From NCBI RefSeq assembly GCF_000423625.1, contig NZ_KE384066.1, positions 31,121-95,120 on the forward strand: a DNA stretch of 64,000 nt, in the 5' to 3' direction. Every line of letters starts with the position of its first letter. The first letter of the stretch is position 1. This stretch comes from Pseudonocardia asaccharolytica DSM 44247 = NBRC 16224. GTDB taxonomy: Bacteria > Actinomycetota > Actinomycetes > Mycobacteriales > Pseudonocardiaceae. Below the pieces are notes generated by a model. That model made no database searches and had not been told where the DNA came from. It worked only from the letters and a program-made list of their open reading frames with translations. Position numbers and translations under genes: made by a program. Shown one piece after another: positions 23,933-32,416 of this stretch.

Positions 23933-24715
23933 TTGGCAGGTAGGAAGCTCGGCTTGCACGTCGCGGACTTCACCTGGCCCGGCGGACCGGAGCAGCTGGC
24001 GGAGAACCTGACGCGGGTGGTGCGGACCGCCGAGGACGCCGGGTTCGCCCGGCTCAGCGTGATGGACCACCTGTGGCAGATCGGCTTCCTGGGCCCGCCG
24101 GAACACGAGATGCCCGAGGCCTACACCACGCTGGGCTACCTCGCCGCGCGCACCTCGCGGGTGAACTGGTGTCGTGGGTGACGGCGGTCGTCTATCGCGA
24201 GCCGGGCTGCCCTTCCCGCCGACGGCCGAGCGGTTCGAGCGGCTGGACGAGGCGCTGCAGATCTGCCTGCAGATGTGGAGCGACGACGACGGACCCTACG
24301 AGGGCAAGCACTACCGGCTCGAGCGCACCCTCAACTCGCCGCAGCCGCTCACCCGGCCGCTCCCGCCGATCCTGATCCTCATCGACGGGAGCGGGGAGCG
24401 CAAGACGTTGCGGCTGGTCGCCCGGTACGCACAGGCCTGCAACCCCTTCCCGAGCCCCGACCTCGAGCGCAAGCTGGACGTGCTGCGCGGCCACTGCGCG
24501 GCCGTCGGCCGCGACTACGACGAGATCGAGAAGACGGTGATGATCAGCCTGGACCCAGGCCGAGCGGGGAGAAGGTCGACGCCCTGCTCGCGCAGTTGCA
24601 GCGACTCGCCGGGCTGGGGTTCTCCGAGGCGCACGGTATCGTGCCCGGCGTCGCCCGGCTGACGCCGCTCGAGCTGCTGGGGGAGCGCATCATTCCGGTG
24701 GCCGCAGGCTTCTGA
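23933..24715 (+). pseudogene. LLM-class (F420/FMN) oxidoreductase, frameshifted and deleted
   Basis: Three reading frames each carry a part of one protein. The first has KLGLHVADFTWPGGPEQLAE to AYTTLGYLAARTSRV; the second ELVSWVTAVVYREPG; the third GLPFPPTAERFERLDEALQI through GRDYDEIEKTVM. Homology then shifts again to SGEKVDALLAQLQRLAGLGF and ends ERIIPVAAGF. The segment normally following VVYREPG (cofactor-binding region) is missing. The first codon may be TTG 23933 or lost. At least three lesions make function unlikely, unless they are sequencing errors. Confidence 0.85.
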
Positions 24716-24726
24716 GGCGGTCGGCG

Positions 24727-24912
24727 CTAGTCGTCCTCGTCCCACTCCCGGTCGTAGCGATCGGCCGCCTCGGTGCGCTCTCTCGCGATCTCCAGGGCGC
24801 GCGCCGCGGTCTCCCGGTCCGGGTAGGGGCCGAGCCGGTCCTCGGCGCGGCAGCCCTGCTGCGGCTCGACGGTGTGGTGTTTCAGGCAGTAGTACCACTT
24901 CTCGGCGCTCAT
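24727..24912 (-). CDS. Small conserved actinobacterial protein
   Basis: A 61-aa protein, MSAEKWYYCLKHHTVEPQQG then CRAEDRLGPYPDRETAARAL and an acidic end. Short WYYC.KHHTVE proteins of this kind are widespread in actinomycetes, sometimes labelled SPOR-like; I know no function. The Cys and His residues (YYCLKHH, GCRAED) could bind metal, but that is inference. The ATG at 24910-24912 is the only good start. Bases 24913-25100 upstream hold its promoter region and nothing else I recognise. Confidence 0.75.
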   Translation of the reverse strand: MSAEKWYYCLKHHTVEPQQGCRAEDRLGPYPDRETAARALEIARERTEAADRYDREWDEDD

Positions 24913-25100
24913 GGTCAGATGCTGGCACGTTTCGTCCGGTGCGGGGCGGACCGGCACTCGGCCCACCTACGTTCCCGGTTGCGGAGCGACGTGACCGCGG
25001 CAATCCCCCGGGAACCGGGGTGATCGCCTGCGGGAGCCCCTGGTGGTGTCCAGGGGTCGTACTCGTAGGGAATACGCCTTGCCCCGCTGTTTGCGGTCCC

Positions 25101-26072
25101 TCATGTGACCTGGACGATGATCTTCCCACGGATACCACCGGCCTCCAGCGCGCGGTGGGCTCCGGCGATGTCGTCGAGTGGATAGACCCGGTCCACGATC
25201 GGACGGATCGCTGCGCTGTCGACCAACCGGGTCAGTTCGGAGAGGAGCTCCTGGCCGGAGTTGCCGCTGAAGAACCGGACTCGTCGTGAGCCGAAGACGG
25301 TGGAGGCGGCGATATAGGACAGTGACGCGATCGGGTGGTCGATGTCGAAGGTGATCGACACCATGCGTCCGTTCCTGGTCAGCAGTCTGCGGTAGGCGCT
25401 GAAGTCGGTGCCCACCGTGTTCAGGACGACGTCGAACCGGCCAAGGTCGGCGGGGCGCGTGGTGGCGTAGTCGAAGGCTTCTGCTGCGCCGAGCGAGCGG
25501 ACGAAGTCCAGCTGCTCGGCGCCGGCCAGCGCAGTGACCCGTGCGCCGTGTTCCCGCCCCAGCTGGACGGCGATGCTGCCGACCCCGCCGCTGGCGCCGC
25601 GCACGAGCAGTCGCTCGCCCCGCATGAGGTGGGCTTTCTCGCGCAGCGCGATGATCGCGGTCATGCCAACGGCCGGCAGGGCCGCGGCCTGAACCAGGTC
25701 GACCGAGGTGGGGGCGAGAGCCAGCCTGCCAGGGGGCACGGCCACGAACTCGGCCGCGCTGCCGAAGCTGTGGGGTACCACCCCCCACACCCGGTCGCCG
25801 ACGGTGAATCCGGATGCCGCAGCGCCCACCGCGGCGACCGTGCCCGCGAAGTCGATCCCCATGCGTTTCGGAAAGCCTCGGCCCAGCGCGGCGGTCACCA
25901 GCCGAACCCTGCCGGCCCGGCCCACCAGTTCGCCGCCGTTCACACTAGCGGCGGCCACCCGCACCAGTACCTCGCCGGGTCCGGCGACCGGCGTCGGCAG
26001 CCTGCCCTCGTAGAGCACCTCCGGTGGCCCGTACCTGTCGTACAGCGCCGCACGCATCTCACCCATGTCCAT
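25101..26072 (-). CDS. NAD(P)H:quinone oxidoreductase-like MDR protein
   Basis: A 323-aa medium-chain dehydrogenase/reductase without structural zinc. The N-terminal GroES-like part has PTPVAGPGEVLVRVAAASVN, and the nucleotide-binding motif is RGASGGVGSIAVQLG. This type reduces quinones or enones with NADPH. The substrate is unknown. GGGAGGG lies just before ATG 26072. It is divergent from a TetR gene with a 107-bp shared promoter region in which GGTAAC occurs twice (26129 and 26137), a possible operator. Confidence 0.9.
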   Translation of the reverse strand: MDMGEMRAALYDRYGPPEVLYEGRLPTPVAGPGEVLVRVAAASVNGGELVGRAGRVRLVTAALGRGFPKRMGIDFAGTVAAVGAAASGFTVGDRVWGVVPHSFGSAAEFVAVPPGRLALAPTSVDLVQAAALPAVGMTAIIALREKAHLMRGERLLVRGASGGVGSIAVQLGREHGARVTALAGAEQLDFVRSLGAAEAFDYATTRPADLGRFDVVLNTVGTDFSAYRRLLTRNGRMVSITFDIDHPIASLSYIAASTVFGSRRVRFFSGNSGQELLSELTRLVDSAAIRPIVDRVYPLDDIAGAHRALEAGGIRGKIIVQVT

Positions 26073-26179
26073 GGTCCCTCCCTCGGGCTCCGCCTCGCCG
26101 ACGACCGGCGAGCTCTGCCTGCGACCACGGTAACGAGGTAACCGGATGGGGGCTTCCACTTGTGGTTAAGGTGAGAGAC

Positions 26180-26887
26180 ATGCCCGCCGATCCGTCTCGG
26201 ATCACTGCCGGCGCCGCTTCCGCCGAGACGCCGAGGCTGCGCGCGGATGCACGGCACAACCGCAACCGCATCCTGGACGCCGCCCGCGAAGCGTTCGCCG
26301 CACGCGGGCTGGAGGTGCCGATGGCCGCGATCGCGCGCCGCGCGGGCGTCGGCGTGGCCACGCTCTACCGACGGTTCCCTACGCGCGAGGCCTTGATCAC
26401 GGAGGTGTTCACCGACCAGCTCACCGGGTGCGTCTCGGTCATCGACGACGCACTGGCCGACCCGGACCCGTGGCAGGGGTTCTGTCTGGCGGTCGAGAAG
26501 CTGTGCAGCCTCCAGGTGGCCGACCGTGGGTTTACCGCGGCCTTCCTGACGAAGTTCCCCGACGCGGTCGACTTCGAACAGAAACGGGTGCGCGCCGAGC
26601 GGGGGTTCGCCGACCTGGTGCGGCGCGCCCAGCAGTCAGGCCGGCTGCGCGCCGACTTCGACCGCAGCGATCTCATCCTGCTGCTCATGGCCAACCACGG
26701 GATCACCGCAGAATCTACAGTGGACAAACTGGCGGCTTCCCGTCGGCTGGTCGCCTACTTGCTTCAGGCATTCCGGGCCGACCACGCCGGCCCTGCCTGC
26801 GTTCTTCCGCCGCCGGCGTCGCTCGACCTCGATCGCGTAAGCCGGTCCAGCCGCATACCCAACCTCAAGGAACCGGGTGGCCCGTGA
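26180..26887 (+). CDS. TetR-family regulator
   Basis: A 235-aa regulator. The helix-turn-helix region is RNRILDAAREAFAARGLEVP, then AIARRAGVGVATLYRRFPTR. The C-terminal domain with FCLAVEKLCSLQVADRGF matches the SbtR-type TetR C-terminal family often paired with oxidoreductases. The divergent quinone-reductase-like gene is the likely target. ATG 26180 is chosen; GTG 26162 would add six residues. Its TGA stop lies inside a 28-bp palindrome. Confidence 0.9.
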   Translation: MPADPSRITAGAASAETPRLRADARHNRNRILDAAREAFAARGLEVPMAAIARRAGVGVATLYRRFPTREALITEVFTDQLTGCVSVIDDALADPDPWQGFCLAVEKLCSLQVADRGFTAAFLTKFPDAVDFEQKRVRAERGFADLVRRAQQSGRLRADFDRSDLILLLMANHGITAESTVDKLAASRRLVAYLLQAFRADHAGPACVLPPPASLDLDRVSRSSRIPNLKEPGGP

Positions 26888-26909
26888 CGTGGCCGCGGCC
26901 ACGTCACGG
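26882..26909. terminator. 28-bp perfect palindrome at the tetR stop codon
   Basis: CCGTGACGTGGCCG and its exact reverse complement meet without a loop at 26895/26896. The TGA of the tetR gene (26885-26887) is part of the left arm. As RNA it could form a strong hairpin and act as a terminator, although there is no U-tract. As DNA it could be a protein site; it contains CGTGACG/CGTCACG. Confidence 0.55.
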
Positions 26910-26913
26910 CCTT

Positions 26914-26955
26914 GACAACGGCTGCAGCCGGGGCGACAACGGCTGCAGCCGGGGC
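26914..26955. repeat. Two tandem 21-bp repeats with inner palindrome
   Basis: GACAACGGCTGCAGCCGGGGC occurs at 26914-26934 and again at 26935-26955 without mismatch (21-bp period). Each unit contains the perfect palindrome CGGCTGCAGCCG. TTGACA at 26912-26917 overlaps the first unit, but no -10 is seen at the right distance. Purpose unknown; could be paired binding sites. Confidence 0.8.
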
Positions 26956-27092
26956 ACAATCCTTTCCCGATCGACGGTGCTCTCCTCCCGACACCGAAGG
27001 GGCAGGAGGAGGCCGTGATCGTGACGGCATCCGATTGCCGACACGAGTGCGGGTGGCCGTTGGCGCCGCGGGTGCGATCGTCGCTCGCCATC

Positions 27093-27213
27093 GCCTACCC
27101 CGGCGCGGTCCACCTGCCCGACTGGCTCACCCTCGTCCAGCAGCGCGACCTCGTCACCCGCTGCCGCGCCTGGGCGCGTGAAGGCCCGGGGATCCGCGCT
27201 GCGATGCTGCCGT
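27093..27213 (+). pseudogene. Fragment of an AlkB-like 2-oxoglutarate dioxygenase
   Basis: About 40 codons read AYPGAVHLPDWLTLVQQRDL, then VTRCRAWAREGPGIRAAMLP. This resembles the N-terminal part of actinobacterial AlkB (PGAVH.P.WL....Q..LV..CR.WAR). Nothing of the catalytic HxD...H domain follows; the frame runs into unrelated sequence antisense to the methyltransferase. The gene was probably truncated by a rearrangement that placed the methyltransferase here. Confidence 0.55.
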
Positions 27214-27302
27214 GCGGCGATGCTGTGCGGCGCGCGCAGGGGATCCGACGTGGCCCGGATGGGCCCGGCTACCGACCGCCGGGCTGCGGGAGCCGGTGTC
27301 GG

Positions 27303-28412
27303 CTACGCATCGAGGCGGTAGAAGCGCCAGAAGTCGTGTTCGATGGGGAGGACCGTGACGGTGCTGAACCCGGCGTCGAGCGCGTAGCGCCGTACCGTCT
27401 CCGGGCGGATCACCGTGCCGGTGCCGGCGGCGTCCGGCTCGACCATCGCCACCGCGAGACAGTGCAGGGCGCTCCAGCCGTAGTTGAACCGGTCGAGATC
27501 GTCGCCGGGCGCGGTGAAGGTCTCGGCGACCCGCTCGTCCGCGACGAGCACCGCGCCGCCGGGGGCGAGCATCTGTCGCGCGGTGCGCAGCACATCGACC
27601 GGATGCGCCATGTCGTGCAGCGTTTCGAACAACGTCACGAGGTCGTAGCGTCCGGCGAGCGCCGGATCGGCGGCATCCCGGCGGGCGAACCGCACCCGGT
27701 CCGCGGCGCCGGCCACGACCGCGTTGCGGCGGGCCGCCTCGATCGAGGCCTCGTCGAGGTCGATGCCGTCGACCTGCGCCGCCGGAAAGCCACGAGCAAT
27801 GGCGATGGTCGACCATCCGCAGCCGCAGCCCAGGTCCGCGACTCGCGCGGACGGATGAGTCCGGCGCAGCCGCGCCTCGATATCGGGCAACGCTGGAAGC
27901 CAGTCGGCGACCAGTTGATGCACGAACATCGGGCGGTTCGCCCGCTCGATGCCCTGCCGGATGTCCGCGCCGTACGCCTCGAACGGCACGCCGCCCCCGG
28001 TCCGGAACGCCTCGGCCACTTGCGGCAGCGTCTGCGCGATGCTGATCGCGAGCTGCGCAAGGGGGACGAGGTGGGCGAGGCTCTCCGGTGCACACAGCAC
28101 GTCGTCGGCACCCACCGGGAGTCGATAGCGACGGGTGGTGGCCTCGCCGGTGTCCTCGGCGACGTCGAGCACACCGGCAACCGCCTGCTGCTCCAGCCAC
28201 TCCCGGGCGTACCGCTCGGCGATGCCGACGGCGCTCGCCAGCTCGGCGGACGTGGCCGAGCCGGCCTGCCCGAGCGCCGTGTAGAGGCCGAGCCGGTCGC
28301 CGAGGTAGACGTGCATCAGCTCGGTTGCGCCCAGCGTCGCGCGGAAGATGTAGTCGGCGAGCGCATCGCGCCGATCGCCGGCCTCGGTCGTCACGGGATC
28401 CATCGGAGCCAT
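27303..28412 (-). CDS. SAM-dependent methyltransferase, winged-helix type (Rv2258c-like)
   Basis: A 369-aa class I methyltransferase. A winged-helix dimerisation region comes first (LGDRLGLYTALGQAGSATSA, AERYAREWLEQQAVAGVLDV), then the SAM motif VADLGCGCGWSTIAIARG and the later FETLHDMAHPVDVLRTARQM. The fold is that of O-methyltransferases and Rv2258c-like proteins; the substrate is unknown. GGAGAGG lies 7 nt before ATG 28412. A heavily deleted gene of a related family is at 54495-54791. Confidence 0.9.
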   Translation of the reverse strand: MAPMDPVTTEAGDRRDALADYIFRATLGATELMHVYLGDRLGLYTALGQAGSATSAELASAVGIAERYAREWLEQQAVAGVLDVAEDTGEATTRRYRLPVGADDVLCAPESLAHLVPLAQLAISIAQTLPQVAEAFRTGGGVPFEAYGADIRQGIERANRPMFVHQLVADWLPALPDIEARLRRTHPSARVADLGCGCGWSTIAIARGFPAAQVDGIDLDEASIEAARRNAVVAGAADRVRFARRDAADPALAGRYDLVTLFETLHDMAHPVDVLRTARQMLAPGGAVLVADERVAETFTAPGDDLDRFNYGWSALHCLAVAMVEPDAAGTGTVIRPETVRRYALDAGFSTVTVLPIEHDFWRFYRLDA

Positions 28413-28627
28413 CGGTCGCACCTCTCCGTGGGACACGGACGAGTCGGGCGCACCACCCGGCGTCGGAACGCCGACCTCGGTCCGGCGAGCCGCCACGCGA
28501 ACGATAGACGCCTGCCCGCGCGACCGCCAGGAGCCCGCTCTGGGCTCTGCGGCGTCGCGAACACCCGGCCCGAACCACGCGGGTCGACCGCGCATCGATC
28601 CTCGGTACTCAGGACTCAACGGCCGGG

Positions 28628-29146
28628 TCATCGACCGTGGGCGCGGTGGAACGCGTTGTAGGCCGTCTCGTCGAACAGCACGAACCGGGCCTCGCGGACC
28701 GAGGTCGGGGTGTCGCGCACCGTCCCGATCGCGATCCGGGCCGCGTCGTCGAGGGGCCAGCCGTAGATCCCGGCCGACACCGCCGGGAAGGCGACGGTGG
28801 CCGCGCCCAGCTCGTCGGCGATGCGCAGCGACTCGCGGTAGCAGGAGGCGAGCAACCCCGAACGGTCCTCCCGTTTCGCGTACACCGGCCCGACCGTGTG
28901 AATCACCCAGCGGGCCGGCAGCCTGCCCGCGGTGGTGGCGACGGCCTGGCCGGTGGGTAGCCCGTCGGGGTAGCGGGTGGTCCGCAGCTCCCGGCATTCG
29001 GCGAGGATCTCGGGCCCGCCGCGGCGGTGGATCGCACCGTCGACCCCACCGCCGCCGAGCAGCGCGGAGTTGGCCGCGTTGACCACCGCGTCGACGTCCT
29101 GATCGGTGATGTCGCCGCGGAGCAGCACGATCTCGGTGGCACTCAT
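28628..29146 (-). CDS. Macrodomain protein (O-acetyl-ADP-ribose deacetylase type)
   Basis: A 172-aa single macrodomain. GDITDQDVDAVVNAANSALL and GGGGVDGAIHRRGGP are the ADP-ribose-binding loops, and FPAVSAGIYGWPLDDAARIA is the second loop. It is the MacroD/YmdB type, which hydrolyses O-acetyl-ADP-ribose or removes ADP-ribose from acidic residues. No ADP-ribosyltransferase toxin is adjacent, so a DarTG-like pair is not indicated. The 215 bases upstream of the neighbouring methyltransferase separate it from that gene. Confidence 0.93.
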   Translation of the reverse strand: MSATEIVLLRGDITDQDVDAVVNAANSALLGGGGVDGAIHRRGGPEILAECRELRTTRYPDGLPTGQAVATTAGRLPARWVIHTVGPVYAKREDRSGLLASCYRESLRIADELGAATVAFPAVSAGIYGWPLDDAARIAIGTVRDTPTSVREARFVLFDETAYNAFHRAHGR

Positions 29147-29162
29147 GCCCCCATCGTGCGCG

Positions 29163-29519
29163 TCAGCGCAGCGCGGACAACAGCGGGATGGCGGCGATCT
29201 TCTCGTCCGTCAGTTCCGACCAACGGATGAACTCCGACGGCCGCGCGCCGCGCCGGGCACGGCAGTCGATCACCCGCTCCGGCGTGACGATCAGGTCGAC
29301 CGGGGCGTCGTGGGCCGCGGTCGGGATCACCCCGGCCGGTCGGACCTGCAGTTCGTGCACCGTCGTCACGACGAGGGTCTCCGGTCCGATCAGCCCGGCC
29401 TCGGTGGCCAGCGCGAACTCCAGGTCGGCGAACCCGCCGCCCTTGCCGAGCCGGGGGACCGCCATGTAGACGGTCTTGCCGTCCTCCAGCGCCCGCTGGC
29501 GGACGGGTAGCTGCGCCGC
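29163..29519 (-). pseudogene. 5-formyltetrahydrofolate cyclo-ligase family, 5'-truncated
   Basis: The open frame has only the C-terminal half of a cyclo-ligase-like protein: QLPVRQRALEDGKTVYMAVP, then GGGFADLEFALATEAGLIG and the end. Family members have about 100 more residues before this. The frame is closed by TGA at 29520-29522, right beside the lutC stop, so the missing part was removed by the event that placed lutC here. A peptide from ATG 29465 (100 aa) could still be made but would lack the ATP-binding N-terminus. Confidence 0.75.
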
Positions 29520-29530
29520 TCACCGGCGCA

Positions 29531-30145
29531 TCAGCGCACGAGCAACACGATCAGCGTACGCGGACCGTGCACACCCTCCACCCGTTCCAGCTCGATGTCG
29601 CTGGTCGCCGACGGGCCGGAGATCAGCGTGATCGGGCGGGTCGCGGTCAGCCCGGCGAGCAGCTCGGGCACGGTCTGCACCACCTGCGCCGCATGCACCA
29701 CACAGACGTGCACATCGGGGACCAGGGTGATCGCCCGGCGCCCCTGGTCGGCCGAGCCGTCGAGCGCGATCGTGCCGGTCTCGGCGCAGGCCAGCGCGCA
29801 GCCGGTGACGACGGCGGCGAACTCGTCGAGGGCATGTGGGGTGAGCGTCCCCTCGTCGCGGGTGCCGCCGAGCTCGCCCCACGCCGCCGGCGGCTCGGGC
29901 GGCAGCAGCACCGGACCGTCGGGAAGCGCCGCGGTCACCGCCGTGGGCAGCTCGGCGGCGCTGACCCGCCGTACCGTCGCCCGATAGTCGACGAGCCGGT
30001 CGGTGAGCAGGTCGAGCAGCGGCTCGGAGCCGGGGGCGTGCTCGCCGGTGTGGTGATAGCCGCGCGGGGTCTCGGGCGCGACGGCGCCGGCGTTGGCGGC
30101 CCGGATCGCGGCGAGCACGCGCTCGCGGGCAGGCGGTTCGTTCAC
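29531..30145 (-). CDS. lutC: L-lactate utilisation protein LutC (LUD domain)
   Basis: A 204-aa LUD-domain protein, last of the lutABC operon. It contains ETGTIALDGSADQGRRAITL and PDVHVCVVHAAQVV, typical of LutC. With LutA and LutB it forms the iron-sulfur L-lactate oxidation complex that feeds pyruvate to metabolism. The GTG at 30145 overlaps the lutB stop (GTGA). Its own stop is followed at once by a truncated cyclo-ligase gene. Confidence 0.9.
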   Translation of the reverse strand: MNEPPARERVLAAIRAANAGAVAPETPRGYHHTGEHAPGSEPLLDLLTDRLVDYRATVRRVSAAELPTAVTAALPDGPVLLPPEPPAAWGELGGTRDEGTLTPHALDEFAAVVTGCALACAETGTIALDGSADQGRRAITLVPDVHVCVVHAAQVVQTVPELLAGLTATRPITLISGPSATSDIELERVEGVHGPRTLIVLLVR

Positions 30146-31614
30146 CGATTCCCCCGCTCCCGCGCCCACCACTCCCGGAAGCTCTCCGCGGGCGGGCGGG
30201 GCAGATCCCGGCTCGCGGTCCACGCCGACAGCGGCGGCGGCAGCGCGCCGATCATCCCGGTGCGCCGGCCCAGCACCCGGCCGACGCGCGAGGCCTTCTC
30301 CGCGGCCGCGAACCGCCCGGGCTCGGTCATCGTCCAGCCTGCGGCCGCCATCGTCAGCTGCTCGAGGGTCGGGATCCGGGAGGCCGCGCGACGCTCCTCG
30401 ACGTGCGCGGCGCGCAGCCGGACCAGCAGCGACGGGATGTCGATCCGGACCGGGCAGGCGTCGAAGCAGGCGCCGCACAGGCTGGAGGCGTACGGCAGCG
30501 AGGCGTTGTCCTCGATGCCGGTGAGCTGCGGGGTGAGCACCGCGCCGATCGGCCCGGGGTAGACCGAGCCGTAGGCGTGCCCGCCGGTGCGCTCGTAGAC
30601 CGGGCAGACGTTGAGGCAGGCCGAACACCGAATGCAGTGCAGTGCCTCGCGCCCGATCTCGTCGGCCAGTGCCGCGGTCCGGCCGTTGTCCAGCAGCACC
30701 AGATGGAACTGCTGCGGCCCGTCGCCCGGCGTCACCCCGGTCCAGATCGAGGTGTAGGGGTTCATCCGCTCGCCGGTGGAGCTGCGAGGCAGCAGCTGGA
30801 GGAAGACCTCCAGGTCCCGCCACGTCGGCACGACCTTCTCGAGACCCATCACGGTGATCAACGTCTCGGGCAGGGTCAAGCACATCCGGCCGTTGCCCTC
30901 GGATTCGACGACCGCCAGCCCGCCGGTCTCGGCGACCCCGAAGTTCGCGCCGCTGATCGCCACCCTCGCCCGCAGGAACCGTTCGCGCAGGAACGCCCGC
31001 GCGGCCATCGCGAGCCCGCGCGGCTCGTCGGTGAGCGCGGGGTCGACCCCGGGCATCTCGCGCAGGAAGATCTCCCGGATCTCCGCGCGGTTGCGATGGA
31101 TCGCCGGGACCAGGATGTGTGACGGCAGGTCGCCGCCGAGCTGCACGATCAGCTCGGCGAGGTCGGTCTCCTGCGCGACGACCCCGGCCGCCTCCAGCGC
31201 CTCGTTGAGCCCGATCTCCTGGGTGGTCATCGACTTGACCTTGACGACCTCGTGCACGCCCGTCGCGGCCACGAGGCGAGTGACGATCGCGTTGGCCTCG
31301 GTGGCGTCGCAGGCCCAGTGCACCGTGCCCCCGCGGGCCCAGACCTCGCGCTCCAGCCGCTCCAGATGCTCGTCGAGGCGGGCCATCGTCGCCGCCTTGA
31401 TCGCCGCACCGGCGCGGCGCAGCTCCTCCCAGTCATCGCGCTCGGCGACGACGGCGGCGCGCTTGTCGCGGATCGTGCGGGTCGCGTGCCCGAGGTTGCG
31501 GCGCAGCTGGGGCTGGGCGAGCGCGGTGCGGGCGGCGGCCGGGAACGGCCGATCGCCCCGCAGATGTCCGACGCCGCGGGGGGCGTGGGTGGGCAGCCCC
31601 AGGAACGTCGTCAT
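30142..31614 (-). CDS. lutB: L-lactate utilisation iron-sulfur protein LutB
   Basis: A 490-aa protein with an N-terminal LUD domain and two 4Fe-4S clusters: HCIRCSACLNVCPVY, then SLCGACFDACPVRIDIPS. The segment SGANFGVAETGGLAVVESEG is characteristic of LutB/YkgF. It probably carries electrons from lactate within the LutABC complex. Its ATG overlaps the lutA stop (ATGA) and its stop overlaps the lutC start, so all three are translationally coupled. Confidence 0.95.
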   Translation of the reverse strand: MTTFLGLPTHAPRGVGHLRGDRPFPAAARTALAQPQLRRNLGHATRTIRDKRAAVVAERDDWEELRRAGAAIKAATMARLDEHLERLEREVWARGGTVHWACDATEANAIVTRLVAATGVHEVVKVKSMTTQEIGLNEALEAAGVVAQETDLAELIVQLGGDLPSHILVPAIHRNRAEIREIFLREMPGVDPALTDEPRGLAMAARAFLRERFLRARVAISGANFGVAETGGLAVVESEGNGRMCLTLPETLITVMGLEKVVPTWRDLEVFLQLLPRSSTGERMNPYTSIWTGVTPGDGPQQFHLVLLDNGRTAALADEIGREALHCIRCSACLNVCPVYERTGGHAYGSVYPGPIGAVLTPQLTGIEDNASLPYASSLCGACFDACPVRIDIPSLLVRLRAAHVEERRAASRIPTLEQLTMAAAGWTMTEPGRFAAAEKASRVGRVLGRRTGMIGALPPPLSAWTASRDLPRPPAESFREWWARERGNR

Positions 31615-32339
31615 TCCGTTGCCGCCAGGATCTCCGCGAGGTGCACGGTCCGGGTACCGCTGCGCAGCCTGCTCAGGCCGCCACCGATATGCATGAGACA
31701 CGAGCTGTCGCCGGCGGTGAGGACCTCGGCGCCGGTCGAGACCACGTGGCGCATCTTGTCGGCGAGCATCGCGGTGGAGGTGTCGGCGTTCTTCATCGCG
31801 AACGTGCCGCCGAACCCGCAGCACTGGTCGGCGTCGGGCAGCTCCAGCAGGGTCATCCCGCGGACGTTGCGCAGCAGCCGCAGCGGCTTCTCGTCGACGC
31901 GCAGCATCCGCAGCGAGTGGCAGGTCGGATGGTAGGTGACCCGGTGCGGGTAGTAGGCGCCGACGTCGTCGACGCCGAGCACGTCGACGAGCAGCTGGGA
32001 CAGCTCGTGGGTTCGTTCGGCGACGGCCTGGGCCCGTATGGCGAGCCGCTCGTCGCCCGCCCGGCGCGCGACCATCGCGTGCTGGTGGCGCACCGAGCCG
32101 ACGCACGATCCGGACGGCGCGACGATCGTCTCGAACGGTTCGAAGACCTCGACATGGTGGCGGACCAGCGGCAACGCCTCGCGCTGATAGCCGGTGTTGA
32201 TGTGCATCTGCCCGCAGCAGGTCTGTGCCTCGGGGAAGACCACCTCGTGACCGAGCCGTTCGAGCAGCCGCACGACCGCCTTGCCGACGTCGGGGTAGAG
32301 CGCATCGGCCAGGCAGGTCACGAACAGCGCGATCCGCAT
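31611..32339 (-). CDS. lutA: L-lactate utilisation protein LutA (CCG domain)
   Basis: A 242-aa protein with two cysteine-rich CCG domains: TCCGQMHINTGY near residue 40 and QCCGFGGTFAMKN near 190, like GlpC/HdrB iron-sulfur subunits. First gene of the operon. It starts MRIALFVTCLADALYP. The 77 bases between it and the kynA stop offer little room for control, and I see no obvious operator; no LutR/LldR gene is adjacent. Confidence 0.94.
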   Translation of the reverse strand: MRIALFVTCLADALYPDVGKAVVRLLERLGHEVVFPEAQTCCGQMHINTGYQREALPLVRHHVEVFEPFETIVAPSGSCVGSVRHQHAMVARRAGDERLAIRAQAVAERTHELSQLLVDVLGVDDVGAYYPHRVTYHPTCHSLRMLRVDEKPLRLLRNVRGMTLLELPDADQCCGFGGTFAMKNADTSTAMLADKMRHVVSTGAEVLTAGDSSCLMHIGGGLSRLRSGTRTVHLAEILAATE

Positions 32340-32416
32340 CCGAGGTCCTTCCGATCGGTGTGCTCAGCCAGCGTAGACAGCCAAACATCGGACCTCTCGC
32401 CGGCGTCGGGATGCTC

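Larger units (their letters stand above)
26888..27302. other. 415-bp interval without an intact gene
   Basis: Between the tetR stop and the 3' end of the methyltransferase gene. It holds the rest of the 28-bp palindrome, the 21-bp tandem repeats and an AlkB-like remnant (27093-27213). In 27214-27302 I see GC-rich short repeats of GCGATGCTG but nothing coding. Long open frames crossing the region are antisense shadows of the methyltransferase. Confidence 0.6.

Noticed and set aside
27015..28661. 548-aa plus-strand open frame over the methyltransferase
   Set aside because: Only its first 66 codons resemble a family (AlkB); the rest is antisense to a clear methyltransferase.
28628..29146. DarTG-like toxin/antitoxin with the macrodomain gene
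   Set aside because: The neighbour is a truncated cyclo-ligase, not an ADP-ribosyltransferase.
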